Shown piece after piece: positions 45,500 through 56,929 of a stretch of 64,000 nucleotides of DNA. The notes beneath the pieces were generated by a model. It was not told where the DNA came from and ran no database searches. It worked only from the letters and a program-made list of their open reading frames with translations. Source of the DNA: Cervus elaphus (taxonomy: Eukaryota; Chordata; Mammalia; Artiodactyla; Cervidae); assembly GCF_910594005.1 (NCBI RefSeq), contig NC_057825.1, forward strand, positions 48,019,037 through 48,083,036, given 5' to 3'. Made by a program: the position numbers and the translations under genes. Every line of letters begins with the position of its first letter. Within the stretch, counting starts at the first letter, position 1.

Positions 45500-46110
45500 T
45501 GTACAGTGTGAGAGTTGAGAGTTAAGTTTTATTTGAAGCAAAATGAAGACTACAGCCCAGGAGACAGCACCTCAGATAACACTGAGAAACTGCCACAAAG
45601 AGGTCTTGGGGGAAGGTCAATATCTAAGATTTTTGAGAAAGGGGAGTTCAGCGCAGTCAAGGGCTTACTTTACAAAAGGTTTTCTGCTATTCATGAGGAG
45701 CTGATGTCACCATGAAGGGATCTAGTGCTTTTCCAGATAATGAGGAGATGCAAGGATTGGAAGCATGAAATCAGTTCCTGAAAATACCTATTTCAGACCT
45801 GTTCCACCAGATTCCCTGGAACACAGAATGCCTCATTTTCCACCCTGAACTGCCTTCAGGACATGCTGAAGGTCAACAGCTGAGGCAGCACAAGATTCAA
45901 TCTCTGCAGAGGCAGATGGCAAACGCTCTTGGCAAACACCAATTTGTAGTTAACAAGATTCATTTCTGACAGGGTCCAACAGTTGAGGTTAAATTATTAT
46001 TACTGCAAGGGTGGATGCTGGTTTCTGACACAGGATACCTGGATTTAGATTAAGTGGAGAGAGACTTCTGCTCTACTAGGATGACTTCATACTCTCAACA
46101 GAAAGTAGTT
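45500..46110 (-). mobile_element. Possible older LTR, minus orientation
   Basis: Read on the minus strand the end has CAAATAAAACTTAACTCTCA, a polyadenylation-type signal near an LTR end. Upstream blocks such as CTGTCTCCTGGGCTGTAGTC resemble a ruminant LTR-type repeat. The family is not identified, and it could instead belong to the enclosing ERV. Confidence 0.45.
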
Positions 46111-46178
46111 ACAGAAAAAAGAGACCTCTGCCCAAATTCCTAAGGAGTGTTTTGAGTATGAAGTCTCTCAGGGGTAAT

Positions 46179-46666
46179 TGTTAGGGGAAACACACAGAAA
46201 TCACCCTCCCTGGCTAGATCCGATAGTAACCACTTGTGTGAGTTATATTACAGCAAGAGGCCCTGGAAGGAACTCGGAACTAACAACTACCACCAACTGG
46301 AAGAATGTGGGAAAGGTCAAAAGAAGAGAGGAGATACCAGTCCATATGTCCTTCCAATCTGGCAAAATCCTTCTCACTGGAGTTCATCTTGACTGAGTGG
46401 CATGTGCATGACCAGAAAGGAGCCTGTGTCAAAATGGTTGGCCAGAGACAACCTGGAAACTTACCCCATTACTATAAAACCTGAGGCTCTGAGTCACATG
46501 GCAGAGAAATTCTCCTAGTTTCCCTTACCCTGACTCTCTGCCTAGTCCTCATTCCCAATAAAGTCTCTTGCTTTGTCAGCATATGTGTCTCCTTGGACAA
46601 TTCATTCCTGAGTGTTAGCCAAGAGCCTACAGTTGGACCCTGGAAGGGGTCCCATGCCCTACAACA
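46179..46666 (+). repeat. 3' LTR of the ERV
   Basis: It starts TGTTAGGGGAAACACAC and ends CCCTACAACA. It contains CCCAATAAAGTCTCTTGCTTTG (polyadenylation signal at about 46556-46562). The last bases before it (CTCAGGGGTAAT) are only a weak polypurine tract. Shared blocks with the 5' LTR are listed there. Confidence 0.82.
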
Positions 46667-47528
46667 AAATGTCTGGAAAAAAATTAAGAAAAAACTATTA
46701 TATTTAATAGCATCTGAAAGAATTAAAAAGTTAGAAATAAATTTAATCAAGAAAGTGAAAGACATGTACACTGAAAACTACAAAATATTGATTCAAAGTA
46801 TTGAAGAAAACACAAGTAAGTGGAAAACACAAATATCCCATGTTCATACATTGGAAAAATTAACATTGCTAAAACATCCATACTATACAACATGATCCTC
46901 AGATTTGATGCATTCTTTATCAAATTCCCAATGGCACTTAAAAAAATAGAAAATAAAATAACCTTAAAATTCATATTGAAGACCTTGAAGAGCTAGAGCA
47001 ATTCTTAGCAAGAAGAACAGAGGTAGAAACAAAACAGTTACTATTTTTAGATTATATTACAAAGCTGTATCAGTCAAGACAGTATTGCACCGGCATAAAA
47101 TCAGGCTCATAGTTCAGTGTAACAGAATGGAGAGCATAGATATAAATCCATGCATAAATGGTCAATTAATATTTGACAAGGCACCAAAACCACAATTATA
47201 AAGGAATGGTTTGTTCAACAAATGACACTAGAAAAATTGAATATTCACATGCAAAAGAATGAAACCAGTCCCTTGTCTTACACCATACACAAAAACTAAT
47301 GGATGAAAGAGTGAAACTTAAGATCTGAAACCTAAAACCCAAGCAGAAAACAAAACATAATGGGAAGCAAGTATGACTACAAAAAACTGACCATTTATGC
47401 ACAGCAAAAGAAATAATCACAAAGATGAAAAGGCAGCTTATGGATAAGAGAAAATATTTTCACACCATATATCTGATAAGAGGCTAATATAAAAAATACA
47501 CAAGAAGCACTTACAAAAATCAGGAAAA

Positions 47529-47860
47529 GGGGACTTTCCTGGTGGTACAATGGATAAGAATCTGCCTGCCAATGTGGGGGACAAAGGTTTGACCCCTGGT
47601 TCAGGGAGATTTCACATGCTGCAGAGCAGCTAAGCCCATGTGCCATAACAAAAGAAGTCCTCATCCTCTAGAGCCTGCACACCACAACTACTGAAGCCTG
47701 TGTGCCTAGAACCTGTGCTCCACAACAAGATAAATCACCACAGTGAGAAATCTGTGCACCTCAACAAGAGTTGCCCCAGTGGCCACAACTAGAGAAAGCC
47801 TGTGTGCAGCAATGAAGACCTAGTGCAGTCAAAAATTAATTTTAAAAATTAAATTAAAAC
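47529..47860 (+). mobile_element. CHR-type tRNA-derived SINE
   Basis: GGGGACTTTCCTGGTGGTAC head, then TCTGCCTGCCAATGTGGGGGACA, GCAGAGCAGCTAAGCCC, repeated CCACAACTACTGAAGCC and CACAACAAGA-type units, AACTAGAGAAAGCCTGTGTGC, and an A-rich AATT tail. This is the CHR family shared by whales, hippos and ruminants, older than Bov-tA. Confidence 0.88.
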
Positions 47861-48163
47861 AACAAAAATAGTTAACCTAAAAGAATTGGGAAAAAGACTT
47901 GAATAGATGTCTTTTAATAAAAAGCAAAAGGAAAATATGCTTAATATCAGTAATCATCAGGGAAATTCAAATCAAAACCACAATTAGGTATTACCTCACA
48001 TTTGTTAGGATGTCTATCATAAAAAGTGAAAAGATAGCAAGTATTGTTGAGGTGGGGAGAAAAAGAAACCCTTGTCCATTATTGGTGGGAATGTAACTGC
48101 TAAAAGCTTTTTTGAAACAGTTTGGTGGTTTCTGAAATAATTAAAAGTAGAACTACCATATGG

Positions 48164-48378
48164 TCTGGGCTTCCCAGGTGGCACTATTCATAAAGAATCT
48201 GAATGTCAATGCAGGAGACATAAAGGCATGGGTTGGATCCCTGGGTCCAGAAGATTCTCTGGAGGAGGGCATGATAATCCACTCCAGTATTCTTGCCTGG
48301 AAAATCCCCATGGACAAAGGAGCCTTGTGGGCTACAGTTTTGCAGAGTCAAACATGACAAAAGTGACTTAGCACATAT
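48164..48378 (+). mobile_element. Bov-tA SINE in L1
   Basis: CTGGGCTTCCCAGGTGGCAC head to GACTTAGCACATATGC. ATGGTCT before the element and again after it (about 48376-48383) is a likely target-site duplication. Confidence 0.93.
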
Positions 48379-48456
48379 GCATGGTCTAGAAATCTCACTT
48401 CTGAATATGTAATCAAAGGAAATGAAATCACAGTCTTGAAGAGATAACTATACTCC

Positions 48457-48567
48457 ATTTGCACGTTCCATTGCTCAGTCGTTTCTGACTCTTTGCAACC
48501 CCAACCTCCTCTGTCCATGGGATTCTCCAGGGAAGGATACTGGAGTGGGTTGCCACTTCTCCCTCCA
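48457..48567 (-). mobile_element. Bov-tA SINE fragment in L1
   Basis: Reversed body: TTGCTCAGTCGTTTCTGAC, CCATGGGATTCTCCAGGG, TACTGGAGTGGGTTGCC. ATACTCC at 48450-48456 and 48568-48574 is the probable target-site duplication, so the short copy is a genuine insertion, not a deletion product. Confidence 0.88.
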
Positions 48568-49195
48568 TACTCCGTTTTCATTGCAGCATTACTTACAATA
48601 ACCAAGATATGGAAACATCCTCAGTGTTCATTAACAGATAAATGAATAAATAAAATGTGATCTATGTATACGATAGAACATTATTCAGTCATAAAAAGAA
48701 GAAAATTTGATGTTTGCTATAGCATGAATGAACCTGGATGACATAATCCTAGTGAAATTAGCTAGAGAAAAACAAAACAAAACACTGTATGCTTTCATTT
48801 ATATGAGGCATCTAAAAAAAGTTGAATTTATAGAAACAAAGAGTAGAATGGTAGTTACCAGGGAATGAGGGCTGAGGGCTTGTGGAAATTTTGATCAAAG
48901 TGTACAATCATTTAGTTTTAAGATTGATGGGTTCTGGAGACCTAATGTATATAGCACAGTGACTATAGTTAATAATAATGTATTGTATACCTAAAATTTG
49001 TTGAAAGAGTGAATCTTATGTTTTTTGCCACCACCCAAAAAGGTAACTATGTGTAGTGATGATATATTAATTAATTTGTTTCTGATAAGCATGTTACAAT
49101 GTATACATATGTCAAAACATCACTCTGTACAATATATACATATACAATTTTCATTAGCCAATTATACCTCAATAAACATAGAAAAAATAAAAAAT

Positions 49196-49799
49196 AGAGA
49201 AAAAGGAAAAAAACTTAAGGATGATTGATAAATCTGGACAAATCATGAAAGAGATAGTATGATATAGTAAATAGTTTGGGTTGTATTATTCAGACCAGAG
49301 TTGTACACTTAAGTACATTCAGAGACCAGAGTGAAAATCTGATTCTGTGAAGTTGGCAGCAGTAGTTAGTACTGAGTATGGGGGACTCTGAACTACTGGA
49401 GACTAGGTCACTTCTTCCTAAAAATTATCCAAATGCAAGTGACTTAAAACACCCTGAACCAGCCAACAAAATACACCTAGGGCCAGATTTACTCAAAGGC
49501 CAGGAGATTTTATTCCCTAATCCCTGAATGGGGCTCTAGATTGCCACTGAAGTACTTCAATGATGTCATGATGATCTGAAGAGGTATAAATCTCCATAAC
49601 CACTGCTTTGTCATTTTAGCAAGACACTTTAGGAAAAAGAATGAATGAGACAATATTCTCTGAATGTGTTGTATTGCACAAGGCTTGGGGAAAAAAATAA
49701 ATAATAATATCTCTCTTTTTTTTCACACTTTCTGCCCATAAGGGACTCTACAGAAAAGAAAAAAACTAGCATAAGGGGAAATTTATCTTGATAGTAAGA
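49196..49799. other. Spacer, no recognised feature
   Basis: Mixed composition, no gene or repeat recognised. Confidence 0.4.
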
Positions 49800-50240
49800 G
49801 TTGTAGCAGTTTTCCATTACTGCTATAAGAAATTATGACAAACTTTGTGGCTTAAAACAATAGAAATTTATTCTCTCACAGTTCTTCAGGCCAGAAACTC
49901 AAAATCAGTTTTATTGAGGAGAAAATAAAGTTTTAGTTGAGGTTTAGTCCCTCAGGAAGTTCTAGGGAAGAAACTGTTCATTTCCTCTTTCATCATGAGG
50001 TGGCTGTCAAGCATTCCTTAACTTGTAATCACATCACTCAAATCCCTGTCTGTGTGGTCACATTTTTCTCTCCTCTTACTGTCAAATGTCCCTCTTATAA
50101 GGATATAAGTCCCACTCATGTAATCCAGGATAATCTTCCCAACACAAAAACTTTAATGACATTTTATGTGCTATATGGCAGTGTTTGAAGTTTCTAGGGG
50201 TTGAGACCTGATTATCTTCTGGGATCTTAGTGTTAGGATT
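49800..50240 (-). mobile_element. MLT1-type MaLR LTR
   Basis: Reversed MLT1: AGCAGTTTTCCATTACTGC, ACTTTGTGGCTTAAAACAA, ATTTATTCTCTCACAGTTC, later TCCCTCTTATAAGGATATAAG and a GGTTGAGACCTGATTATC segment. Complete or nearly so, solo. Confidence 0.82.
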
Positions 50241-50380
50241 AGATAACCACAATTAAAAAATAGTTTTATGAGTAAGTTATTTTCTGGAGTCTGATTTAAG
50301 TCAGGGTTTTCAAGAGAAACAGAAACAATAAGAGATAGATAGAGAGATGATAGATATAGATAGAGCTATATCTGTAGCTT

Positions 50381-52667
50381 ACTGCCAAATTCAAACTTAA
50401 ATTGAAGAAAGTAGGGAAAATCACTAGAGCATTCGGGTATGACCTAAATCAAATCCCTTACAATTATACTGGGCTTCCCTGATGGCTCAGACAGTAAAGC
50501 AACTGCTTGCAGTATGGAAAACCCAAGTTCGATCCCTGGGTCGGGAAGATCCCTTGGAAAAGGAAATGGCAACCCCCTCCAGTACTCTTGACTGGAAACT
50601 TTCATGGATTGAGGAGCCTGGTAGGCTATAGGCCATGGGGTTGCAAAGAGTAGGGCATGACTGAGCAACTTCACTTTCACTTTTTTCACTTTACAATTAT
50701 AGAGTGGAAGTGAGAAATAGACTCAAGGGACTAGATCTGATAGACAGAGTGCCTGATGAACTATGGACGGAGGTTCGTGACATTGTACAGGAGACAGGGA
50801 GCAAGACCATCCCCAAGAAGAAGAAATGCAAAAAAGAAAATGGCTGTCTGAGGAGGCCTTACAAACAGCTGTGAAAAGACGAGAAGTGAAAAGCAAAGGA
50901 GAAAAGGAAAGATATACACATTTGAATGCAGAGTTCCTAAGAATAGCAAGGAGAGATAAGAAAGCCTTCCTCAGTGATCAGTGCAAAGAAATAGAGGAAA
51001 ACAATAGGATGAGAAAGACTAGAGATCTCTTCAAGAAAATTAGAGATACCAAGAGAACATTTCATGCAAAGATGGGCACAGTAAAGAACAGAAATGGTAT
51101 GGACCTTATGGAATCAGAAGATACTAAAAAGATGTGACAAGAATACATAGAAGAACTACACAAAAAAGATCTTCATGACCCAGATAATCATGATGGTATG
51201 ATCACTCAACTAGGGACAGACATCCTGGAATGCCAAGTCAAGTGGGCTCTAGGAAGCATCACTACGAGCAAAACTAGTGGAGGTGATGGAATTCCAGTTG
51301 AGCTATTTAAAATCCTGAAGGATGATGCTGTGAAAGGGCTGCACTCAATATGCCAGCAAATTTGGAAAACTCAGCAGTGGCCACAGGACTGGAAAAGGTC
51401 AGGTTTCATGCCAATCCCAAAGAAAGAGAATGCCAAAGAATGCTCAAACTACCGCACAACTGCACTCATCTCACATGCTAGTAAAGTAATGCCCAAAATT
51501 CTACAAACCAGGCTTCAACAGTGTGTGCACTGTGAACTTCCAGATGTTCAAGCTGGTTTTAGAAAAGGCAGAGGAACCAAAGATCAAATTGCCAACATCT
51601 GTTGGATTATCAAAAAAGCAAGAGAGTTCCAGAAAAACATCTACTTCTGATTTATTGACTATGCCAAAGCTTTTGACTGTGTGGATCACCACAAACTGTG
51701 AAAGGAGGCAACAGTTAGAATGGACATGGAACAACATACTGGTTCCAAATTTGAAAAGGAGTACATCAAGGCTCTGTATTGTCACTCTGCTTATTAACTT
51801 ATATGCAGAGTACATCATGAGAAACACTGGGCTGGAAGAAGCACAAGCTGGAATCAAGATTGCTGGGAGAAATATCAATAACCTGAGATATGCAGATGAC
51901 ACCACCTTTATGGCAGAAAGTGAAGAGGAACTAAAAAGCCTCTTGATGAAAGTGAAAGAGGAGAGTGAAAAAGTTGGCTTAAAGCTCAACATTCAGAAAA
52001 CTAAGATCATGGCATCTGGTCCCATCACTTCATGGCAAATAGATGGGAAACAGTGGAAACAGTGACAGACTGTATTTTCTTGGGCTCCAAAATCACTGCA
52101 GATAATGACCGTAGCCATGAAATTAAAAGACACTAACTCCTGGGAAGAAAAGTTATGACTAACTTAGACAGCATATTAAAAAGTAGAGACATTACTTTGC
52201 CAACAAAGGTTCATCTAGTCAAGGCTATGGTTTTTCCAGTAGTCATGTATGGATGTGAGAGTTGGACTATAAAGAAAGCTGAGTGCTGAAAAAATTGATA
52301 CTTTTGAAACATAGTGTTAGAGAAGACTCTTGAGAGTCCCTGGAGTGCAAGGATATCCAACCAATCCATCCTAAAGGAAATCAGTCCTGAATATTCATTG
52401 AAAGGACTGATGCTGAAGCTGAAACTCCAATATTTTGGCCACCTGATGTGAAGAGCTGACTCATTTGAAAAGACCCTGATGTTGGGAAAGATTGAAGGCG
52501 GGAGGAGAAGGGGATGATAGAGGATAAGGTGGTTGGATGGCATCACCGACTCAATGGACATGAGTCTGAGCAAACTCTAGGAGATACTGAATTACAGGGG
52601 ATCCTAGTGTACTGTAGTGCACGACTTTGTAAAGAGTCAGACATAACTGACCGACTGAACTGAACTG
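50381..52667 (+). mobile_element. BovB LINE, endonuclease end, linker and RT, split by Bov-tA
   Basis: It begins in the last part of the endonuclease (AAATTCAAACTTAAATTGAAG; 50381-50468) and resumes at 50702 after a Bov-tA. Frames: 50826-51137 (linker: KRREVKSKGEKERYTHLNAE, KTRDLFKKIRD), 51198-51650 (RT: QQWPQDWKRSGF, GFRKGRGTKDQIANICW), then a deletion of about 75 bp near 51699 removing the DHLTCLL stretch, and 51523-52065 with RYADDT (YADD at 51889-51900). Stops at 51136 and 51648 and the deletion kill it. The 3' tail with ACTGA repeats ends at 52667. Confidence 0.95.
50469..50690 (+). mobile_element. Bov-tA SINE in BovB, 11-bp target duplication
   Basis: GGGCTTCCCTGATGGCTCAG head, intact GGTTCGATCC-like B box (reading AGTTCGATCCC), and the TTCACTTTCACTTTT tail of the younger subfamilies. 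TTACAATTATA is duplicated at 50458-50468 and 50691-50701. Confidence 0.96.
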
Positions 52668-52719
52668 ATATTTATGGCTATGTAAGTATATATATTCAAT
52701 GAGATTAATATATGGATAT

Positions 52720-53205
52720 ACACAAAGACATCACTTTGCGGACAAAAGTCCATATAGTCAGGGCTATAGTTTTTCCTGTAGTCATGCATGGATGTGAGAG
52801 TTGGATCATGAAGAAGGCTGAGTGCCAAGGAATTGATGCTTTTGAATTGTAGTGCTGGAGAAGACTCTTGAGCATCCCTTGAACCACAAGGAGATCAAAC
52901 CAGTCAATCCTAAAGAAAATCAACCTTGATTATGCATTGGAATCACTGGTGATGAAGCTGAAGCTCCAATACTTTGGCCGCTTGATGTGAAGAGCCAGTT
53001 CATTGGGAAAGACCCTAATGCTGGGAGATTGAGGGCAGGAGGAGATGAAGGCAACCGAAGATGCGATGATCGGATGGCATCACCAACTCAATGGACATGA
53101 GTTTGAGCAAGCTCTGGGAGATAGTGAAGAACAGGGGATCCTAGTGTACTGCAGTGCGTGGGGTCACAAGGAGTCAGTCAGTACTTAGTGACTGAACAAC
53201 AATGT
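52720..53205 (+). mobile_element. BovB LINE 3' end
   Basis: From GACATCACTTTGCGGAC (KSRDITLPTKV region) to GACTGAACAACAATG. It is 5' truncated, separated from the preceding BovB by about 50 bp of AT-rich sequence that probably belongs to the host LTR. Confidence 0.93.
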
Positions 53206-53620
53206 ATAGATAGATATTGAGCTTAAGTCCCTGTCTGAGTCTGAAGCCAAAGGTAAGAGATGTTCTAATGTTCCAGCTAGACAACAGTCAGACTGTGTGA
53301 GCAATTCTCCCTCTTCCACCATTTTCTTTTACTCAGATGTTCACCAAGTTGGATGAAGCCTATCCACACTGGGGAGATAATCTGCCTTACTCAATCTATT
53401 GATTCAAATATTAATATCACCCAGAAACACCCAGACATATGTTAACCATTTTCTGGGTACCTCACAGCCCATTCAAACTTACATATGATTAACAACCATC
53501 TCAGGAATCTAAATCATTATTTAGAAGTAGTGAATACCACTTATAAATTGAATTCTTGTTAGGTTGCTCCGCCTCACCTCATTAATTGAAACACTGTTAT
53601 CAGTAACTACTTTGAGTGTT

Positions 53621-53854
53621 TCTAGATACTAAATAAGGTGAGAAAAGTGTGCCTCATATGTGTTATACATTGTAGCAAAGCAGGCACAGTACATTATTTA
53701 CCTTAGATTTCTCCTAAGACTAGGGCTTATAGCAGAAGCTACAAATACCAGTTTGGAAACAAAATGTAAATATTCTAGAACTCAATTATCAAATATTTTT
53801 CCTACTCTATCTTGTGGTTAAATCACTTCTTATCTCATTGCAGACCACTAGTCT
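53621..53854. other. Spacer, no recognised feature
   Basis: Short stretch with nothing recognised. Confidence 0.4.
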
Positions 53855-53865
53855 CTATACAACAT

Positions 53866-54143
53866 GCTGCTGCTGCTGCTGCTAAGTCGCTTCAGCCGTG
53901 TTCGACTCTGTGTGACCTCATAGACGGCAGCCCACCAGGCTCCCCCATCCCTGGGAATCTCCAGGCAAGAACACTGGAGTGGGTTGCCATTTTCTTCTCC
54001 AATGCATGAAAGTGAAAAGTGAAAGTGAAGTCACTCAGTCGTGTCCAACTCTTAGCGACCCCATGGACTGCAGCCTACCAGGCTCCTCCATCCATGGGAT
54101 TTTCCAGGCAAGAGTACTGGAGTGGATTGCCATTGCCTTCTCC
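53866..54143 (-). mobile_element. Bov-A2 SINE with 11-bp target duplication
   Basis: Two Bov-A units lie head to tail, linked by the GAAAGTGAAAAGTGAAAGTG spacer. On the plus strand it opens with a short GCT repeat, then AAGTCGCTTCAGCCGTG. The second unit starts near CACTCAGTCGTGTCC. Very close to consensus, hence young. CTATACAACAT at 53855-53865 and 54144-54154 is the target-site duplication. Confidence 0.97.
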
Positions 54144-54154
54144 CTATACAACAT

Positions 54155-56024
54155 AATACCCTACTACTCCAGTAGAAAAACATACTGGACTTTGAAAACA
54201 ATTTTTCTTCTACTTCTCAGACTTATTATAAAATGCAGATATCTTTGAACTCAAAAGTTTGTAATAACCCAACTTTCAAAATATCAACTTAAATATTTTA
54301 TGATAGAATAAATACTACAGTTATGTATAAACTTCCCCACATAATAAAATGTTCAAGGTTATTTCCAACTATGGTAATTTACATCACCTGGTTGTAAAGG
54401 TTCTGACAACTCTAACACATGGAATTTTCACTAAATGGACCATCTGTTTATTTTTCCCTCTCACAATGGCAGCAAGGGCCCTAATCTGCATGAAAATCTA
54501 TCAGAGCTTCCTTAGATTTACCTGGTCACTGGGAGTGCTGAGAATCCAGACTGTTTGGTATTCATACAAGGGACTGTTTCCACTATTCACCACATTTTGA
54601 GAAACACTATAGTTGGCAGTTTTACTAAACAATGGGGAAAAACAGCAAGTGCTACAGAATTGTAGAATCCATGTGATTTACAGAGGGATTTATAGAAAGT
54701 TGTAAGGTGAAATTATAGGTAAAATAAAGGAAGTCTTTTGAAGCAATCTTTCCACTAACAGTTTATGGAAAGTTTAGTATTGCAGCTGTCCAGGAAGCCT
54801 AATTATTCCATTCTCCATTGATTTACAAAACATCCATATAACAGCGCAGGAAGGCAAGTGGGAAGACAGTAAAACTCAAGCATTCTTTTTTCTCTTTATT
54901 CCAGATACATAATAAAATCCTTGCATTGTGAAGAATTATACAAATTTAGTAAAGAATTTAAAACAGAAAACTCTAGTTTCAGTATCACATAAACCATTTT
55001 AATAAAATAGAAATGCATATCATTATGTAAATTACTACTATCAAAATAAAGAAAAAATACAGAATAAAAAATTTGAAAGTGAGAGGAATTTAAATGTATA
55101 TATTATGAATATTTAGAAAGTATCAGCTACTATATTTATATATTGAAAGTTGATTATATGTATTTTACTACAACAGATGGAACATTGGATTAGTATTATA
55201 GATTATTCTAAAATGATTTTGAAAACACAAATATAGTGATATCAAATATTAAAGTAAGAGGAAATACACCTTTACATGACAAATACGACTTTACTAAGTA
55301 GGATACTTTTATAATATTTAAAACTATTTGCTTCACAGTTGACTATAGGTCTTGCCACTCTCCTTAAGTTTAGTAAATTCACAATAAGGAAGCTTTTCAA
55401 AATTATTTAGCAGGTAGTGATATGACAATGAAACAAAGTAGCTGCTATTTATCTCGGATGTGTCTGTAATGTATCTGATTCAGGGTTTTTTATAATATTG
55501 GAAAAAAAGAAAACACAGTCTTCCATCCTATTTTAATTATACCTTGTAGCTCTTCCAGAACTTCTCTTTTAATATAATCTACCCAAACTTTTGTATAAGT
55601 TGATTGCTGCATAAATAAATATTATGTATGAAGGGAAGAGGTTCTATTTCTGGTTTGGGTATAGAAAATTATGAAAGGTTGTCACACCAGCTAAAACAAT
55701 AAGAAGCCTCCAGATAAACCAAAAAAGTCTTCATTTGTTATAAAGCCAGTGACAAGCTATACATTTAGAGAAAATTACAAAAAACCTAAACTCTAGAGCT
55801 ATCCTTTCCTAATCTTTTCTTTGGAGGTAAAGGTTGGAAACACTTCGACATAAGGGTGTAACTGCTGAGGCAATTGCTGGGGGCAAGAGCAGAAAGGAAC
55901 AGTCCTTCAAAGAAAAACAATTCACCAGCCAAGAAGAAAACACCCAAATGCTTGACAAGTCTGTGTGTCTGAAATTGGAGGCACCTAAAAGAAGACAACT
56001 TTTGCCAAGTATAGACACTTTGTA
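54155..56024. other. Spacer, no recognised gene
   Basis: About 1.9 kb without a recognised repeat or gene. The segments 54345-54610 and 55800-56020 are less AT-rich. Overlapping short frames there (for instance 55834-56076) have no known motif and run into the following DNA transposon. Confidence 0.4.
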
Positions 56025-56335
56025 CCTATGGGTTCCACATGCTCAGATTCAACTAACATGGATGACAAATATTTGAAAAAATTCAAAAAGTTTCAAAAAA
56101 CAAAACTTAAATTTGCTGCACACCGACAACTTTTGACATAACTTGCACATTATATTGTTTTATAAGTAATTTTAAGATAGATGATTTAAAGTTTAGAGGA
56201 GAATGTGCACAGATTGCAAACAAATACTATACCACCATTTTATTTAAGGGACTTGAACAGCTTTGGATTTTTTATTGGAGGAGGGATGCTCCTAAAACCA
56301 ATCACTTGAAGACATCAAGGAATGACTAATTACTT
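56025..56335 (-). mobile_element. Tigger/MER2-type DNA transposon relic
   Basis: Reversed MER2-like sequence: CTATGGGTTCCACATGCTCAG, ATTCAACTAACATGGATGAC, AAATATTTGAAAAAATTC, GATAGATGATTTAAAG, TTATTTAAGGGACTTGAACAGC and CCAATCACTTGAAGACATC. Only short terminal-type sequence; no transposase frame. Confidence 0.75.
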
Positions 56336-56405
56336 TCCAGGATATTTTGCACAATAAACAAAGGCTGAGGAAAGTCTGCACAGTAGAGAAATGACTACCA
56401 GTTTG

Positions 56406-56606
56406 AGGGCTTTCCTTGTAGCTCAGCTGGTATAGACTCCACCTGCAATGCCGGAGACCCTGGGTTGGGAAGATCCCCTCGAGAAGGGATAGGCAGCCCA
56501 CTCCAGTATTCCTGCCTGGTGAATCTCCATGGAGAGAGGAGCCTGGAGGGCTACAGTTCATGGCGTCTAAAAGAGTCAGACAGGACTGAGCGACTCAGCA
56601 GAGCAC
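56406..56606 (+). mobile_element. Bov-tA SINE with target duplication
   Basis: AGGGCTTTCCTTGTAGCTCAG to CTGAGCGACTCAGCAGAGC. ACCAGTTT lies at 56397-56404 and 56607-56614. Confidence 0.94.
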
Positions 56607-56614
56607 ACCAGTTT

Positions 56615-56929
56615 TGGAGTGTCTGTAATTTAGCAGACAGTATAAGATCTAGCATACTTGAATTCAGCGGTTTTGGGACCCAGAATCCTTGTCGTGTTTG
56701 ACCTGAAGGGGGAAGCCAGCAGCACTGAATTCACCTTCAAAATAACTGAAGCCAAAGTGAACTGAGTTATGGAAGCTATAACCAAATCGCCAGCTAATTC
56801 AACTTCTTATAATAAGATCAATGATAACAACAGCTCAGCTTAGTGGAAGCTTGGTTACCAAGTTAAAAAAACCGAGATCATAGAATTTCAGGTTTGGAAT
56901 GCCAAAACCTTTCTGTTAGAAATGTTGCC
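56615..56929. other. Spacer, no recognised feature
   Basis: Nothing recognised. Confidence 0.4.

Larger units (their letters stand above)
39120..46666 (+). mobile_element. Degraded ERV provirus (two LTRs), split by BovB and Bov-tA
   Basis: Two related plus-strand LTRs (39120-39618 and 46179-46666) begin TG, end CA and are flanked by AAAT on the outside. The L1 before and after is continuous, so the whole 7.5 kb arrived as one unit or grew within it. A 4-bp duplication fits gammaretrovirus-like (class I) elements, though this is inference. Inside lie later insertions: BovB 39820-41004, a Bov-tA dimer 41987-42320, a Bov-tA 42905-43145, BovB 43311-43965 and 45047-45182, and possibly an older LTR at 45500-46110. 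What remains, about 3.5-4 kb, shows no gag, pol or env domain that I can recognise. It is either extremely decayed or derives from a non-coding element. The LTRs differ visibly, implying an old insertion. Confidence 0.72.
46667..49195 (+). mobile_element. Old L1 LINE, right half to the 3' end, interrupted
   Basis: Starts with AAAT (the right copy of the target-site duplication) and continues the L1 ORF2 cut at 39119: GAAAGAATTAAAAAGTTAG, AAGTGAAAGACATGTACACTG. It extends through the ORF2 end to a 3' UTR with ATTATACCTCAATAAACATAG and an A-rich tail near 49195. Interrupted by a CHR-type SINE (47529-47860), a plus Bov-tA (48164-48378) and a minus Bov-tA (48457-48567). No intact frame. Confidence 0.88.
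50290..53620 (-). mobile_element. MLT2-like LTR split by two BovBs
   Basis: The reversed 3' end (AGTCAGGGTTTTCAAGAGAAACAG plus a GATA-rich stretch, 50295-50380) and the reversed 5' part (about 53206-53620, with TTCACCAAGTTGGATGAAGCC, CTGCCTTACTCAATC, CCCAGAAACACCCAGACA, CACAGCCCATTCAAACTTAC) belong to one LTR. Between them lie BovB 50381-52667, a short AT-rich piece and BovB 52720-53205. Confidence 0.68.

Noticed and set aside
53812..54248. Two overlapping plus frames in the Bov-A2 region
   Set aside because: They are read through a reversed SINE whose consensus happens to be open. Such frames recur at most Bov-tA and Bov-A2 copies in the window.
55834..56076. 80-codon plus frame as a possible small gene
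   Set aside because: Its last third lies in a Tigger/MER2 relic, and an overlapping minus frame of similar length exists.
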